Assembly (NCBI GenBank): GCA_030035585.1
Contig: CM057461.1
Location: 170,821,624-170,885,623, forward strand
DNA: 64,000 nt
Direction of reading: 5' to 3'
Origin: Dugong dugon
Lineage: Eukaryota > Chordata > Mammalia > Sirenia > Dugongidae
The first letter of the stretch is position 1. Every line of letters begins with the position of its first letter. The notes under the pieces are model-generated. The model did not search any database, was not told the origin of the DNA, and saw only the letters and a list, made by a program, of their open reading frames with translations. Below are positions 13,210-25,138 of the stretch, piece after piece. Made by a program: the position numbers and the translations under genes.

Positions 13210-13399
13210 ATGTGACCCAGTTCTGGCCACTAAGGAGGTGCTGTTGCGGGCCTCAAGGGAAGAGACCCAGAGGAGATTCCCTGCTGTCCCTTCCTGACTT
13301 TGGCTGTTGCTATATAAGAAAGTGATATTTGGGGCTGCTGTAGATATCCCGTGTCTCACCCCACCAGACCAGTGGCAGTCATGCTTCAAAGGGCACAGG

Positions 13400-13800
13400 T
13401 AGGATTCCAAAAACGGAAGCAGTAAAAGCCAGGTTGATCAGACAAGGCTTTATTAGGGAACTTACATATACAGATTAGTGCCAGAAATCTTGTGACAGAC
13501 AGTAAAGTGTCAAGAGTCACCCAAGTAGAGGCCCACGCACAACACGGAGGATTGGGTGTTTATATACTGTATCATCTAATGTTAACGTGTAGGGCCTACC
13601 TGCAGGAAAGTCTAAACAATGATTAATGAGGTTGTTTTTGTACTAGTTAATGGGTTTCAATTAACATTACTATGAAGTCAGGTGTTTGGTGTGCTTTTTC
13701 TTGGCCCAGGTCACTGCTCAGTCAGGTACTCTGGTTCTTCCCCAGTCCTTTGCGAGCAGGATTCATCTTGTATTTTTTAGGGCCCTTTCACTTTGTAACA
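13400..13800 (-). mobile_element. Probable solo LTR of an endogenous retrovirus (minus)
   Basis: Read on the minus strand the block starts TGTTACAAAGTG and contains an AATAAAGCCTTGTCTG-type polyadenylation segment near its end, like ERV1-type LTRs. The outer (left) edge and target duplication could not be fixed. No internal viral sequence adjoins. Confidence 0.45.
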
Positions 13801-14229
13801 ATGAAGGGAGAGAAGTGACATCACCAATCCACTGAGGATAGCAGAGCAAAAAGATGGAAAGCGGTTGGGTCCTTGATGACCCTGGGGCCACCTATCTCTG
13901 GGCCTCTTGTTAAGTGTTTATTGCATATAGTACTTGACATTCAATAGATTGTTTGATAGCCATCTGTTAAACAGATGAAAAAATAAGATAATAAAAGTCC
14001 TTACTGTTTATACTACTTTTACTTGCTGCTGAAAGCATTCGGATATACTCTAATTTAACAGATTTGGAAACAGGTTCTGGGAACTAAAATGACTTGGACA
14101 AGGTTATACTATATAGTGGGCAAGTTGGGAGTGAATCCCCAACCTCTAGACTTTCCATATAGACCATACTGTGTTTTATTTGTGGTAGTAGGAATGAGTC
14201 CTAAACTTCTCAGGCCTGAAAAGCACTGT

Positions 14230-14470
14230 AACAGAGTAGTTGCCAGTAGTCTTTGGAGTGAGGCGTGGCTTGGAATCTTAGCCCCACCACATACTAGTTG
14301 TATAGCCTTGAGTGAATTCAGCTTCTCTAAGGCTCAGTCTCATTTGTAAAATCAGGATAATATTATCTACTATATTAAACCACTGTGAATATTAAGTAAG
14401 ATAATGGATGAGCACTTCTTAGCACAGGGTCATGTGTAAAGTTAGCACTCATTAAGTCATAGCTCTTATT
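14230..14470 (+). repeat. MIR SINE
   Basis: MIR core and 3' end: ATACTAGTTGTATAGCCTTG, then TCTCATTTGTAAAATCAGG and a trailing portion with AGCACTCATTAAGTCA. Confidence 0.75.
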
Positions 14471-15171
14471 GACAGCATTATTGACAGTGTCAACAGTAAT
14501 AATGAAAAACTTGCTCTAACTTGATGCAAACTGTAGGTAGGGAAAAAGAAAAGAGCAGCAGTACCCATTTTGGGAAAAAAGAAATATAATTGGCACTATC
14601 CTGATTTTCCAAGCACCGATATGTAGAATTCAACAAAATACCTCCCATATGCTCATACTTGGAGTGATACATAAATGTTCTATAATATGGTTCATATCTT
14701 CAAGGGACTTCCAATAGTGGAACAGATGGATGTACAAGCAATTACCTATAATAGGCAGTAGAGTAAAATATGCTGTGGTAACATAAAGTGAAAGAAAAAA
14801 ATGATTTTAATTGAGAAAAATCTGGAAAGGTCTCAGGGATGATGTGTCATTTGAATTGGTCCTTGAAAGATACTGGAGGATTCTGAAAAGTGAAAAGGTA
14901 TTCTGGGATGAAGAAACATCATGAGCAAAGATCCAGAAGCTTGAAAGGACATGGCATGTTCAAAAATGGCACATCGACAGGGTGGAGGAAGCTTGTAGGT
15001 GGTAAGGTTGGGTAGCTATGTGGATGCTTTATGAAGTTTACTCTTGATTTTGTAAGGAATGGGGAACCTCGGTTCATTTTTGAGAAGAGAGTGGCCTAAT
15101 ACAATTTGTGTTTTAGAAAGGTAACACTAGCAGTTTGTAGAACCAGTAACCATTGCTCTCTGTAGCTACGA

Positions 15172-15699
15172 TGGTTAATTTTGTGTCAGCTTGGCTAGGC
15201 TATGGTGCCCGGTTCTTTGGTCAAACACTAGATGCTGTTATGAAGTATTTATATGTGATTAAATCAGCTGGCCGTAAGTAAAGCCTTCATAATTACCCTT
15301 CATAATGTGGGTGGGCCTCCTCCAATCAACTGAAGACCTTAAGAGCAAAAAGAGTTTTCCCTAGGGTGTATTCTGCCTCCAGACTATAAACAGACATAAT
15401 GCCAGAATTCTTCCACTCTTCACTCTTCCTGTTGCCTGACAAGACTGCAGGACTCTCCATCTTATCGCTTGACCTACTGATTTTAGAACACAAGACTACA
15501 GGAATATCCAGCCTATAGCCTGACCCTTGGATATGGGACACAAGACTGCAGGAATCTCCAGCCTATCATCTGATCTGAGCATTTTGGTCTTGCCAGGCCC
15601 CCAAAATCATATGAGCCAATTTATCAAAATCAATCAATCAATCTCAATCTCTCTCTCTTTCTCTGGATTCTCTTTCTCTAGAGAACCCTGACTAAGACA
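15172..15699 (+). mobile_element. Solo LTR, ERVL-like
   Basis: Starts TGGTTAATTTTGTGTCAGCT and ends GAGAACCCTGACTAAGACA, the edges of an old mammalian LTR family; I do not trust a family name. Includes three imperfect internal copies of a roughly 60-bp unit (ACAAGACT..CAGGA..ATC..CCAGCC) around 15437-15580 and a CT-rich run at 15640-15662. Confidence 0.6.
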
Positions 15700-18038
15700 T
15701 TAACCAAGGAACACAAAATATACTTAACAGAACAACTATAAAAAACGTTAGACACTTCATTTTCAGAGTTCCTATACAGAAATATTGGGAATCAGAATGA
15801 GGGCTGTTGTTGAGCCTTGTTGAGTTTCCAAATAGCTGCCACGGGCCAACATTCAATAACATAACCAACAGAAACTATACAACCATATAAAATCAACTTT
15901 CTGTGACCTATTTTAGCAACTTCTTTGTACTGACTAATCTTGCTAAAGGGTGAATCATAAATTCAGCAAGAGACCACGTCCTGGTGACCTCACTTGTTCT
16001 AAGCCCGTAGGAATATTCCCACCTCTACTGGCTCCAGGCTTTTAAGAAATATCATAATTGAAAAAAGCAGTCATTTTAGTCAAAGTTCCACATTTGACTT
16101 TTTTTTTTTAAAGATGGGGAAAAGGGAACTGAAGCAGAGTGACAAAAAACCCAGGATAAAGAAACTATACTGCCATGGCTTTTCTAGCCCCAAAGAAAAT
16201 CTCTGCTTGAGCCCTTCTCCTGAAGTAGTTGGAACAAAAAATACAGGTATAGGAATGATACCAGGTCACCAGAAAGTGAAATCGACTGAAACAAAAACCC
16301 AGTTGACCACTGCCCTTGCCAAGTAGATGAAAATGTGAACACAGTCGGGGATGAAAAAGTAAGCTAGATTCTGGCAGTTTGTTGAGTTTCAGAGCTTGAT
16401 AGCTATTGCAGAGGATTTCTTTTTAAATTTTTATTTTAAAAATTGCAACAGCAGTTCATCCAGAAGTGGAGTTATAAGGCAAACAGAAATCTTTCTGTGT
16501 TAAATAATTTCAACCATACCTATGTTTCTATCATAACCTTTTTATTACTGAACTGACTATGGTAATTAGCTCCCACACATCTGTAAGTCAGGGTCAGTTC
16601 AGATACATCCTGGCATGATATAATTTAAGAGGTAGGAAGGATTGTAGAGAACCTGCCTCTTTAGGCTTATAAACCAAAGATAATAGACAATAAGTGATTT
16701 TTCCAAACCAACACAGTAAATTAGGGGTAGAGTTGGGTAAGATATTTCTCGAGTCCTACTTCAGAGTTCTTTCACCTTCTACTGTGTGTATACACTTCAT
16801 TATGTAAGAACCCAATCTGCTTTAAACCCAAAGCAGCATTTATCCTCAGTAATGCTCAAGAGTCCAGTTATTTATCACCAATTGAGGCAGAAGACGTAGT
16901 GGTCCACCTAATGAAGAAGAGTCTTAACTTGTTGACATGGGAGGGAGGAGGGGAGGTGATGGGAGCAGAAAGATAAGGAGGTGGAGGAGGAGTAAAAACC
17001 CACTACCATGCCTTTAAGCTATTCAAGGTGAGCTCAGAAGAGGTGGGGGGAGGGGGGGCAGGGGTTTGAGGCTGGGAATCAACTGGGAAAATATAAGACC
17101 ATGCAGTGATAAAGCCCATAAGTAAGAGAGTGGCAGGGCTAGACACAAAGCCCAGTTGATCTCATCAAAGGAAACCCATTTCACTATGTTTTACTTCTTC
17201 TGAGGAGCCCCGAGCATCTGGACACACCTTTGTTAATTCTTAGAACTGCAGGAGTAGGAGACAGGAGGATGATGAATCGTTTTTAGACACTCTGAATTTG
17301 AGATACCTGTGGAATATGCCACCAGAGATGCTCACCAGGCAGGCACTCAGTTATGTGAGTGCGAAGTTCAAGAAACAGGTCGGCCTGGCCCGAAGTCTCC
17401 TGGGTCCTCATTACCAGCTCTAGCCAAGATGCCACACTGCTACCCTCTGCTTTTGGCATATTCCTCCAGGAGAAACAATGAACCTTTCTTCAGTTTGGAT
17501 GGCTAATTTTAAAGATTTCAGAGTAAAGTTCACCCAAAGATCTTGGTTGATCTTGACTAGTATGCACCTGGGTGTTGGCCTGTGCCCCCTCACTTGTGAA
17601 AATTAGTCAGCAGAGTGGGTGGTCAGCCATGTATCTGGAACTCCTCTGGGTGGCCAGTGGGCACTTACTGCTTGCCCTTCACCTGGTGAGCAACAACATT
17701 TTCTTGCCACCTCTCCAGAACATGCCAGAAAGAAAAGGTGTCAGAAACCTGGCATGCCATTTCTCCAAGTTTGCTAATTCTTGCTAGGATGTGGATACCA
17801 TGGGAAGACTAAAAGGTGGCCTCGTTATATTACATTAATACCTGCAGAGGCCATTTGTTGCACTTTATTTTTCAAAATACCACTCAGTGCTTATATTTCT
17901 ACATAGTTTAATGCCCAACTTCTTTTTAAAATTGAGTACTAAAAAATAATAATCAGGGTCTGTCATATACTCAAGAAAGAAGTCTAGAATTTTAGAGAAT
18001 CTAAGGAAGGTCCTTGCATTTGCAATCAGAACAGGATA
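15700..18038. other. No gene or repeat recognised
   Basis: About 2.3 kb without a recognised element. It holds a T run at 16100-16109 and a G-rich stretch at 17041-17070. The longest open frame (16114-16326, 70 codons) has no family signature that I recognise and no good splice context. Confidence 0.4.
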
Positions 18039-18208
18039 CAGGGGCATAGTGAGGAGGAGGGTTAGAGGGAGGCATCTGTCCCCCAGATGCAAGTCCAAGG
18101 GGGTACCAGATAAGGCCCGCTGGCAAATCACCAACCCCCCTCACAAGGTGGGGGGAGTGCAAACTTATAAATTGCCCCTGGGCGCTCGTTACCCTCGCTA
18201 AGCCTCTG
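18039..18208. mobile_element. hAT-type MITE, 170 bp
   Basis: The ends are inverted repeats: CAGGGGCATAGTGAGG at the left, and CAGAGGCTTAGCGAGG when the right end is read in reverse. Flanks ACAGGATA (18031-18038) and ACAAGATA (18209-18216) match at 7 of 8 positions, the 8-bp duplication expected for hAT transposases. It is too short to code. Confidence 0.75.
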
Positions 18209-19164
18209 ACAAGATAGGGAAAAAATAAACAAATAAATGACATTCTGTTAACTTGGGTTATGCCAGGGATTTAAACTAGTAAAGGTGGTTTAAAGATAGA
18301 AAGAAATCTATGGGAACTCTAAGAAACCAGAAAACTACTGAAGTTATTGGCTAATCAAAGAGTGCGCCTTTTGTACATGAGCTCAGGGACAAAGCCGTCA
18401 CTCCATCAGGCACCCAGGTCACAGCAACTCGTACGTTCCCTAATACGTAATCGGTTATCAAGTCTTGTGCTTTATATTGTCCCTTTCTTTCTACTCCCAT
18501 GGTCACCACCCTTGACTTGATGTTATAGAAGACTGGTGAAAGTCTAGAAGAAAAGAAAAGGAAATACAAATCGTAAGTCTGAGTAAGGAAAAAATATTTT
18601 AAAAGGCTGGGAGGGATAATAAAACCCATCTAACCAAAACATTTCAACTGGATGTCAAAACAATGAGGCACCTCATAGGCAAGAGCACTGCATTTCCTTA
18701 ACAAACACAGCCTTGCCTCAGGTTACAATTACAAACTGAATTTTATTAATTAAAATGATAAATTTATCAATAGATTACCAAGCAATGATAGGGACTGAAG
18801 TAACACTAAAATGACAGTAAATACATAAAATGGTCTCCCTAGTTAATTGAGGAGAAGCAATCTAAATTAAGAGTTGAGCAGAGTGAGTGAAGGATCATCA
18901 GTAATGAAAGTTATAAATGAGGTTCTTGTGAGGGAAAATTCTAGGGGAAATGGAGCAATGATTTGTCATGTCTCAGGACTCAGGGAAGAGAAAGCTCATG
19001 TGTGAGTGCGTGAGTGCATGCATGTGCTCTTGGTATACACATACATGTTTATAAAACACAAGGAAAAAGGAATTTAAGGCCTTCCACCATGAGTTCCTAA
19101 TCAATCTCTCCAACCTTTCCCTCCTACTCTTCATCATGGGACCCTCTGCTCTACTCACACAAGG

Positions 19165-19330
19165 GTCAGCTTGTTCTCCTCTGCACTCCCAGCTCTTCGT
19201 CTTTGTTCACACCATGATCCTGACTGCAGTGTCCTCTACTACATCCCTCTTTCTGCATCTTTGTGTCCTTTGAGGTCCAGCTCAAGTTCCATTTCCTCTA
19301 GGAAGCCCTTTCTGACAAGTCCAGCCTCCA
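19165..19330 (+). repeat. L2-like fragment
   Basis: Contains L2 3'-region words, e.g. GGTCCAGCTCAAGTTCCATT followed by CTAGGAAGCCCTTTCTGAC. Confidence 0.55.
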
Positions 19331-19723
19331 GGGTCCTCTCCTTCCTTCGTCCACTAATAGTCACTGCCACTCATTGATCAAAAAAATCCCAACAATATAG
19401 AGGAACACAAAAGTTCCCTCACAAACAATTTCAATTGACCACCTGCTGTCTCTCATTCCTGGGTACCTTCCTGAGTCTGTCTGAGTCTGATCTCCTCAAC
19501 TACATGAGAAGCTCTTTAAGGCAGGGATCCTGTCTTCATACTTCTTTGAATCCTTCATAACATGATGCTAAGCCCAATTCATTATCCAGTAAACATTTAC
19601 TGATGTGAACAAGCAGTATCATACAATGTTCAAAGGAAAATACTACAGTAAGTATGAGAATACTCCGATTCTAACAGACAACATGAGAAAAAGAAAATTA
19701 ACCATAGTTATCTTTTCACTTAG

Positions 19724-19924
19724 GTTTTTTCTTTTTTTTTTGCTGCTAATCGAAAGGTTGGAGGTTCGAGTTCATCCAGAGGCACCTCGGAAGAAAGGCC
19801 TGGCAATCTACTTCTGAAAAATCAGCCACTGTAAACCCTATGGAGCAAAGTCTACTCTGACACCCATGGCATCACCACGAGTCAGTGGCAACTGAACGGC
19901 AACTGGTTTAGTTTTTGGTTTTGG
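19724..19924 (+). mobile_element. AfroSINE, RTE-module type (plus), head truncated
   Basis: The copy has the variant body GGAAGAAAGGCCTGGCAATC rather than the commoner type, and the standard tail. Target duplication TCTTTTCACTTAG (19711-19723) and TCTTTTCACTCAG (19925-19937). Its 5' head is replaced by a T-rich stretch. Confidence 0.85.
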
Positions 19925-20122
19925 TCTTTTCACTCAGTACCTTTTAAGAAGATAGTAAGACTGTTGCCTTGAGGCCAAATACAAAAGTAAAAAGAAGAGG
20001 GAGTTTTTAAAGTAAGCAAAGCGAGACACGGATATTGGTGAGTAAGATTCTCATGAGGTAGATGTAAGAAAGATAAAAGAAAATCAACAACTGTTTAATA
20101 GCAGTCTGATAGAGAAACATAC

Positions 20123-20729
20123 CAGTATTTCCTTGAGCATCTTCTACCTTACTTGTTGAAGGTGACAGAAAAGACAGCCTGGTGAAGTGAGGGCCCTGAA
20201 GAGACAGTTGCTGCTGCTGCTGCAGCAAAGGTGTGGTTTTGAGGACTACCCTCCAGTCCACTTGAGTAATATCTGACCTTGATCGAGCATGCCCTGGCTT
20301 GAAAGTAGAGGTCTCATCCAATAAGTCATTTACAGATCGAGGTCTGTCCCTCCGACGCTGGCAAATGTTGAAAAAATTAAAGGTTGAGGTTTCCTTTTGT
20401 TCCATCCAGGAAAGATTATCCGGAGTTGCCCCTCTCTGAACCATAAACTGTTCTTTGGCAGGGAAGATATTTTGAGCTTTGGTTTCTAAGAGCCTGCTGT
20501 TACAGTGGTCCCAAATCATGCCCCCCTTGCCCAGGGAGGCAACATTCCTGATAGCACCATTGTCTGGTGTGTTACTGAATACTTCATGCCCCACCAGTTC
20601 AGGGACTTCTTGAATCCCATAAACCTCTGCTTGCTGTACAGCCTTTTCTATCTTACTATCAAAAGAACTAAAGAAATCCTCAGTAACTTCCAAGGCCGGG
20701 CTGATATCATCCACTTCCAAAGCTTCCAT
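20123..20729 (-). CDS. PLEKHM3: PLEKHM3 first coding exon (residues 1-202)
   Basis: The translation starts [20 protein letters not shown] and carries [19 protein letters not shown] and [19 protein letters not shown], which I recognise as the N-terminus of PLEKHM3, a pleckstrin-homology-domain adaptor reported to scaffold AKT in muscle differentiation. The ATG at 20727-20729 has a strong context (G at -3 and +4). Coding ends after EDAQGNT plus one base at 20123, followed by a donor GTATGT from 20122 down, so the next exon begins in phase 1. The open frame continues 38 codons into the intron but these are not protein. This exon precedes both PH domains and the C-terminal zinc-binding region, none of which is encoded elsewhere in the window. 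A run of five Gln (CAG/CAA, about 20209-20225) is present. Intact, no frameshift. Confidence 0.95.
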
Positions 20730-20861
20730 GCCACAGGCTCTAAGAGGTCTAAGCCTCCTAAGCTGGTTCAGAAAAGGACTTCATGAACATTTACCCAATA
20801 CAGGGAGGTGCTTCAGCAGTACGGTTCTAGAAACAACTTGAAGAAAGCTTCATCTGGCTGC
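20730..20861 (-). other. PLEKHM3: Probable 5' UTR part of the PLEKHM3 exon
   Basis: Upstream of the ATG the minus strand reads to a plausible acceptor (CTTGGCCTGCTCCAG) whose AG is at 20862-20863, which would start the exon at 20861. Another possible acceptor lies further up, after TATTGTCCATTTTTAAG. The true edge is not decided by sequence alone. The segment includes a short upstream open reading frame at 20758-20790. Confidence 0.5.
20758..20790 (-). promoter_or_regulatory. Upstream ORF before PLEKHM3 start
   Basis: An ATG at 20790-20788 opens ten codons ([10 protein letters not shown]) and a TAG at 20760-20758, ending 28 bases before the main ATG. If it is in the mature leader it could damp translation of PLEKHM3. 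Whether it is transcribed depends on the unresolved exon start. Confidence 0.45.
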
Positions 20862-21570
20862 CTGGAGCAGGCCAAGCACAAGCGTGGTTGATGTTTTCCC
20901 AGTCCACTTAAAAATGGACAATAAAAGAGGGATGGGGAGAAAGATGTTGCTTTGAGATGATTCTTCAGTGAGTTCTCTGTGAAGATAACCAGAAGTGCTT
21001 GTCAAAGCAATGCCATGGCAATCCTTGATTTCCTGGAGGAAAACAAACAGGACAACATTGGCACACAGTCAAGTATGTTCTATAGGAACCTGCCTAATTA
21101 CTCCCCATCTTTACACCTCTTCCATGGCAGTCATGCACAAAGGTAGAAAATACTTACACAGGAGTTCCACTGTCGGGAGTACACACTACTACTGGCTTTG
21201 TATTAGAACTTACACAGAGCAGGGTAGAGCACTTGATAAGGAGAATTAAGGTCAATAGCTTTTACTCACACAGAGAAGCCTTTGAGAGCAGTTGTGAAAA
21301 GATTGCCTTGGCAAATCTCTGTGATATGTTAACCTAAAATAGTAATCAAAAGAGACTAGGAATTCTGTGACCAGACCTATATAATTATCAGTTTGAAAGC
21401 CATACATGGATGAGTTCTTTCACAAACCTTGAAAGCAATGATGATTTGTTGCACCTCAAGGTGGAAAGGGAAAGTAGAGAGAGAGAGAGTCTGCCCTTTT
21501 ATTAAATCTGAATGTTACTGTGCTGGCACTTCTTAGCTTTAGAATATGTAATGCCTAATGATGACTATGG

Positions 21571-21783
21571 AGTCCCTGGGTGGTGTGAACAGTTAACGTA
21601 CTCTGCTGCTAACTAGAAGGCTGGAGGTTTGAGTCCCTCCAGACGCACCTCAGAAGTCAGGCCTGGAGAGCTACTTGTGAAAAATCATCCATTAAAAACC
21701 CTGTGGAGCACAGTTCTACTCTGACACACATGGGGTTGCCATGAGTCGAAAATGACTGGATGGCATCTGGTTTTTTGTTTTTA
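21571..21783 (+). mobile_element. AfroSINE, RTE-module type (plus)
   Basis: Complete copy: head GAGTCCCTGGGTGGTGTGAA, body with GTCAGGCCTGGAGAGCTACT and AAAATCATCCATTAAAAACC, then RTE-like tail. Target duplication AATGATGACTATGG (21557-21570) and AATGATGACTCTGG (21784-21797), one mismatch in fourteen. Confidence 0.92.
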
Positions 21784-22169
21784 AATGATGACTCTGGACT
21801 TTAGAATTCACTCTTCCTGGAAGACTTCACGCTTAAAACTCCTGAGGCTTCTAGGATTGGCCTAGGAATACAAGTCCAGCCTAGGGGCTGTTGAAGGGCC
21901 TGGACTAGAGTTATGGCCTGAGTGTCAGGCTTTCGTTCATCCTTTTCTCTCTCCAGACATCAGGTCTGTACCTTACAGCTCAACCTAGGTAGAAAGAATT
22001 CCATGAGCCAGGGACAGCTTACCTAATAAACAAGGAATACGTACCTTGCTTAATGTAAGCCTGTGCATACCTTGCTTACTGGTTAATCCGCGTGAGCACT
22101 CACTCACTCTCTCTGAGATCTCCAACGCCGCCTCAAATTAGAACAGACCTTGACAGGGATGCTCCTGGC

Positions 22170-22366
22170 ATGTACTGTCCAATATGGTAGGCATTAGCCA
22201 CATGTGGCTATTTAATTTAAATTTATTAAAACCAAATAAAATTAAACATTCCGTTTCTCAGTCACACGAGCCACATTTCAAGTGCTCAACAGCCACACGT
22301 GGCTAGAGGCAGGTGAAAAAATATTTCCATTATCATAGGAAGTTCTACTGGAGAGTGCTACTCTAG
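22170..22366. mobile_element. hAT-Charlie MITE, MER5A-like
   Basis: The pair of inverted blocks TAGCCACATGTGGCTATTTA and AACAGCCACACGTGGCTAG, with CATTTCAAGTGCTCAA between them, is that of a well-known mammalian non-autonomous hAT element; I believe MER5A. Confidence 0.75.
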
Positions 22367-22659
22367 ACAAGCAACTGTAAACTCAAACGCCAGAGGGGCC
22401 AGGCAGGTGGAGGGGGAGGAGGGTTAGTCATGAAGAGGAGGTAAGGACAACTGTGAAATGGAGTGCACAGGCCTTGATTCCAGGGGCAGCTGCTACTGAG
22501 CCCCAGCTAATGTTTGCCGTGCAGGAGGGTGGACCCAGTATCAGGAAGTCTCCCAACTTCTTAAGGTCAGAAAGAAATTCATATTTGTGTATGATTTCCT
22601 TCCTTGCTTTTAAAGATTGGCATCAAATTAAAAAAAAACAAAAAACTTTGTAGGCCTTT

Positions 22660-23290
22660 TACAGTATCATTTCATTCCTCTGCTCAAAACCCCACAATGG
22701 CTGCCCATTTCACTCAGTGTAAAAGCAGATGTCCTTTCAAAGGTCTAGCCCAGTTACTTCTCTGATTCCATCTCTCTCCCCTCTTGCTCATTCCGCTCCA
22801 GCCACACTGAGCTCCCTGCTGATCTTCAAACATGCCAGACACGTTCCCATGAGGGCCTCTGGCTGGAAGGATTTCCCCTTGGCTAACTCCTTCCTTCACC
22901 TCCTTCAAGGCATTGCTCAGTTTCACCCTGTCAGTGAGGTTTGCCCTGACCACCTTATTTAATAATGTACCCTCACCCCCAGTATTTCCAGGCCTCCTTA
23001 TCCTGCTCTACCTTTTTATTCTCCCACAGTACTTCTCAACTATCAAACTCTACGCAGACTTTTAAAAAAGGTCATATCATTCCTCTGCTGAGAATCCTGC
23101 AGTGGTTGTGTGTCACTCAGAGTAAAGGTCAAACCATAAATTTACTTATTTATTATGTTTGTTATTTATTATCTATCTCCACCCATTCAAATATAAGCTC
23201 CATGAGAGCAGGGATCCTTTTCTGTATTGTTCACTGATGTATCCCGAGTACCTAGAATAGTGCCTAGCACACAGTGGATGTTCTACAAAT
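22660..23290 (+). repeat. L2 LINE 3' region (two adjacent pieces)
   Basis: Contains CTCAAAACCCCACAATGGCT, CATGCCAGACACGTTCCC and the terminal segment ATAAGCTCCATGAGAGCAGG with TAGTGCCTAGCACACAGT, the typical L2 end. A repeated CCTCTGCT..AATCC start near 23070 indicates two copies or a rearrangement. Confidence 0.75.
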
Positions 23291-23359
23291 AGTCCATGAG
23301 CCTATCGATTTGCATTCTCTGCTCAAAACTCTTCTCCTACCAAAAGCAGCATGAGGAAT

Positions 23360-23770
23360 GTGAAAGATCATTGTAATAATGGTCTCCAATTAATCTCACC
23401 CCTTTGCAATGCATTGGTGTCCTTCCTCCCATCAAGAGGGTGATCTCATTCTCTTGGAATTCTGAAACAACCCTGCTGTAAAGAAATCCAGTTAGCCCAT
23501 TGGAAGATGAGAGGCCACGTGGAGGAGAACCAAGGTGTTCTAGCTGACAGCTAGCACCAATTTCCAGACATGTGAGTGAGACCAACTGGATCCTCTAGTT
23601 TTAGTCAAGCCATCAGAAGACTGCAGGCACGTGAGTGATCCCAGGTGAGACCAGTAAAAGAATCAACCCAGATTATCAATCTACAGGATGGTGAGAAATA
23701 TTAAATCATTGTTGTTTTAAGTCTAAGTTTTGGAGTTGTTTATTACACAGTAATAGATAACCAAAACAAA
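23360..23770 (+). repeat. Old mammalian interspersed repeat, family unsure
   Basis: Shares its layout with 28910-29390 (a GAGAGGCCACGTGGAGGAG block, then a tail with TTGTTTTAAG and a final CAGTAATAGATAACC). It looks like a widely dispersed mammalian repeat, but I cannot name the family securely. Confidence 0.55.
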
Positions 23771-24169
23771 AAATGATACCAGGAATGGAGTGCTGCTGCT
23801 GTAACAAAACCCTAAACCATGTGGCATGGGACTGAGCAGGTAGAAGCTGGAAAGGCAGCAGTGAGAAGACTGTTAGTGGAATCTAGAAGAACAACTATTA
23901 GAGGCTCAAAAAAAATAATCCATGTTATCTAGCGGTAGAACAATTGGGAAGACTGAACAAAATGTAGAAAATATATCTAATTATCAAATGAAAAATACTT
24001 TAGAAAACGTAACTAATGAACTTGTGGATCTGGCTAATAAGATTTCAAGGCAGAATGCTGAAAGTATCCGTGAGTTTTTTGTTATGTTTTTTTTTAATTT
24101 GTGGATGATAAAGTACGAGAGAGAGAAAATAAAGAAGGAACAGTTCAGTTGGAAGTACAATTTACAGGC

Positions 24170-24331
24170 AGAGCCCTAGTGGCACAGTGGTTAAGCATTC
24201 GGCTGCCAACCAAAAGGTCAGCAGTTCGAATCTACCAGCTGCTCCCTGGAAACCCTATGGGACAGTTCTACTCAGTCCTACAGGGTCGCTATGAGTCAGA
24301 ATCGACTCGACAGCAATGAGTTTGGTTTGGG
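24170..24331 (+). mobile_element. AfroSINE (plus), short form
   Basis: Head AGAGCCCTAGTGGCACAGTG and tail GGGTCGCTATGAGTCAGAAT ending in TTGGTTTGG. The target duplication is not clear. Confidence 0.88.
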
Positions 24332-24559
24332 AGTTTATGAGTGCACCAACACTTGCTGGGTTGCAAAATAAAACTGTTTCTTATCTATAGATAAGATGCA
24401 TATGGAAAAAGACTCTTAAAGTTAATTAAAACCTATATGCAAAGATTAAACCCAGGATGATGCCAGTAAAATAAGGCCTCGAGGTTAAAATCATATCAAG
24501 GGTGTGACTATAGGATATGTCTGAAAGCTTAAAGGTGGCACCTAGTAGACCTGGAAATC

Positions 24560-24730
24560 ATTCATCTACCTATCCACCCATCATTTATTAAGGTCCCACC
24601 AGACACTGGACATAAGAGATACAAAGATAAACAAGACATAGCTCTTGCCCTAAAGAAGCTCACAGTCTATCATGATGAGCCAGCTAAGAAAATAAGTCCA
24701 AAAATTGTTACAAGTGCCTTGACAGGGGGT
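24560..24730 (+). repeat. Old mammalian repeat fragment
   Basis: The words ATTTATTAAGGTCCCACCAG, GATACAAAGATAAACAAGAC and GCTCACAGTCTATC resemble a common ancient repeat also seen at 29890-30010, 49625-49735 and 52480-52640. Confidence 0.5.
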
Positions 24731-25138
24731 TGAATCAGACTTGGTAGGGGAAGAAGAGAAGAGGGGTCAATTGTTGGTTGGTGGTGAGGAAGATGTCAAG
24801 AAAGTCTTCAAAAGGGAGATGACCCTTGAGTTGAGCCTAGAAAAATTAGGAGGTATTTCCCCTGATGGCAAGGAAGAAGTTAGGAAGAATAAATTACCTT
24901 TTAATTAGTAGAGGATTTTCAAGTTTATTATATAAAATGATTTCCCACAGATTGCAAGGTGAGCAATTTAGTTAGAAGGGTCTGAGCACTACAGTCAGAT
25001 CTGGTTCAAATCCCAATTCTTTTACCAGCTATGTGATTTGGGATAGAACTTTCCTAACCCACCCCACTCCACACCAAGACCTCCTCTGAACTACATCTAT
25101 ACTGTAAACATTTCAATTATCGTTTTGATCATTCAATA

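Noticed and set aside
16114-16326. 70-codon open frame, basic, after a T-rich tract
   Set aside because: No recognised family, no homologous neighbour, and weak start context; it fits chance in a long unannotated stretch.
20007-20122. Extension of the PLEKHM3 frame beyond the donor
   Set aside because: A good donor GTATGT follows the GNT residues where the family protein continues differently; the 38 extra codons are hydrophobic intronic sequence.
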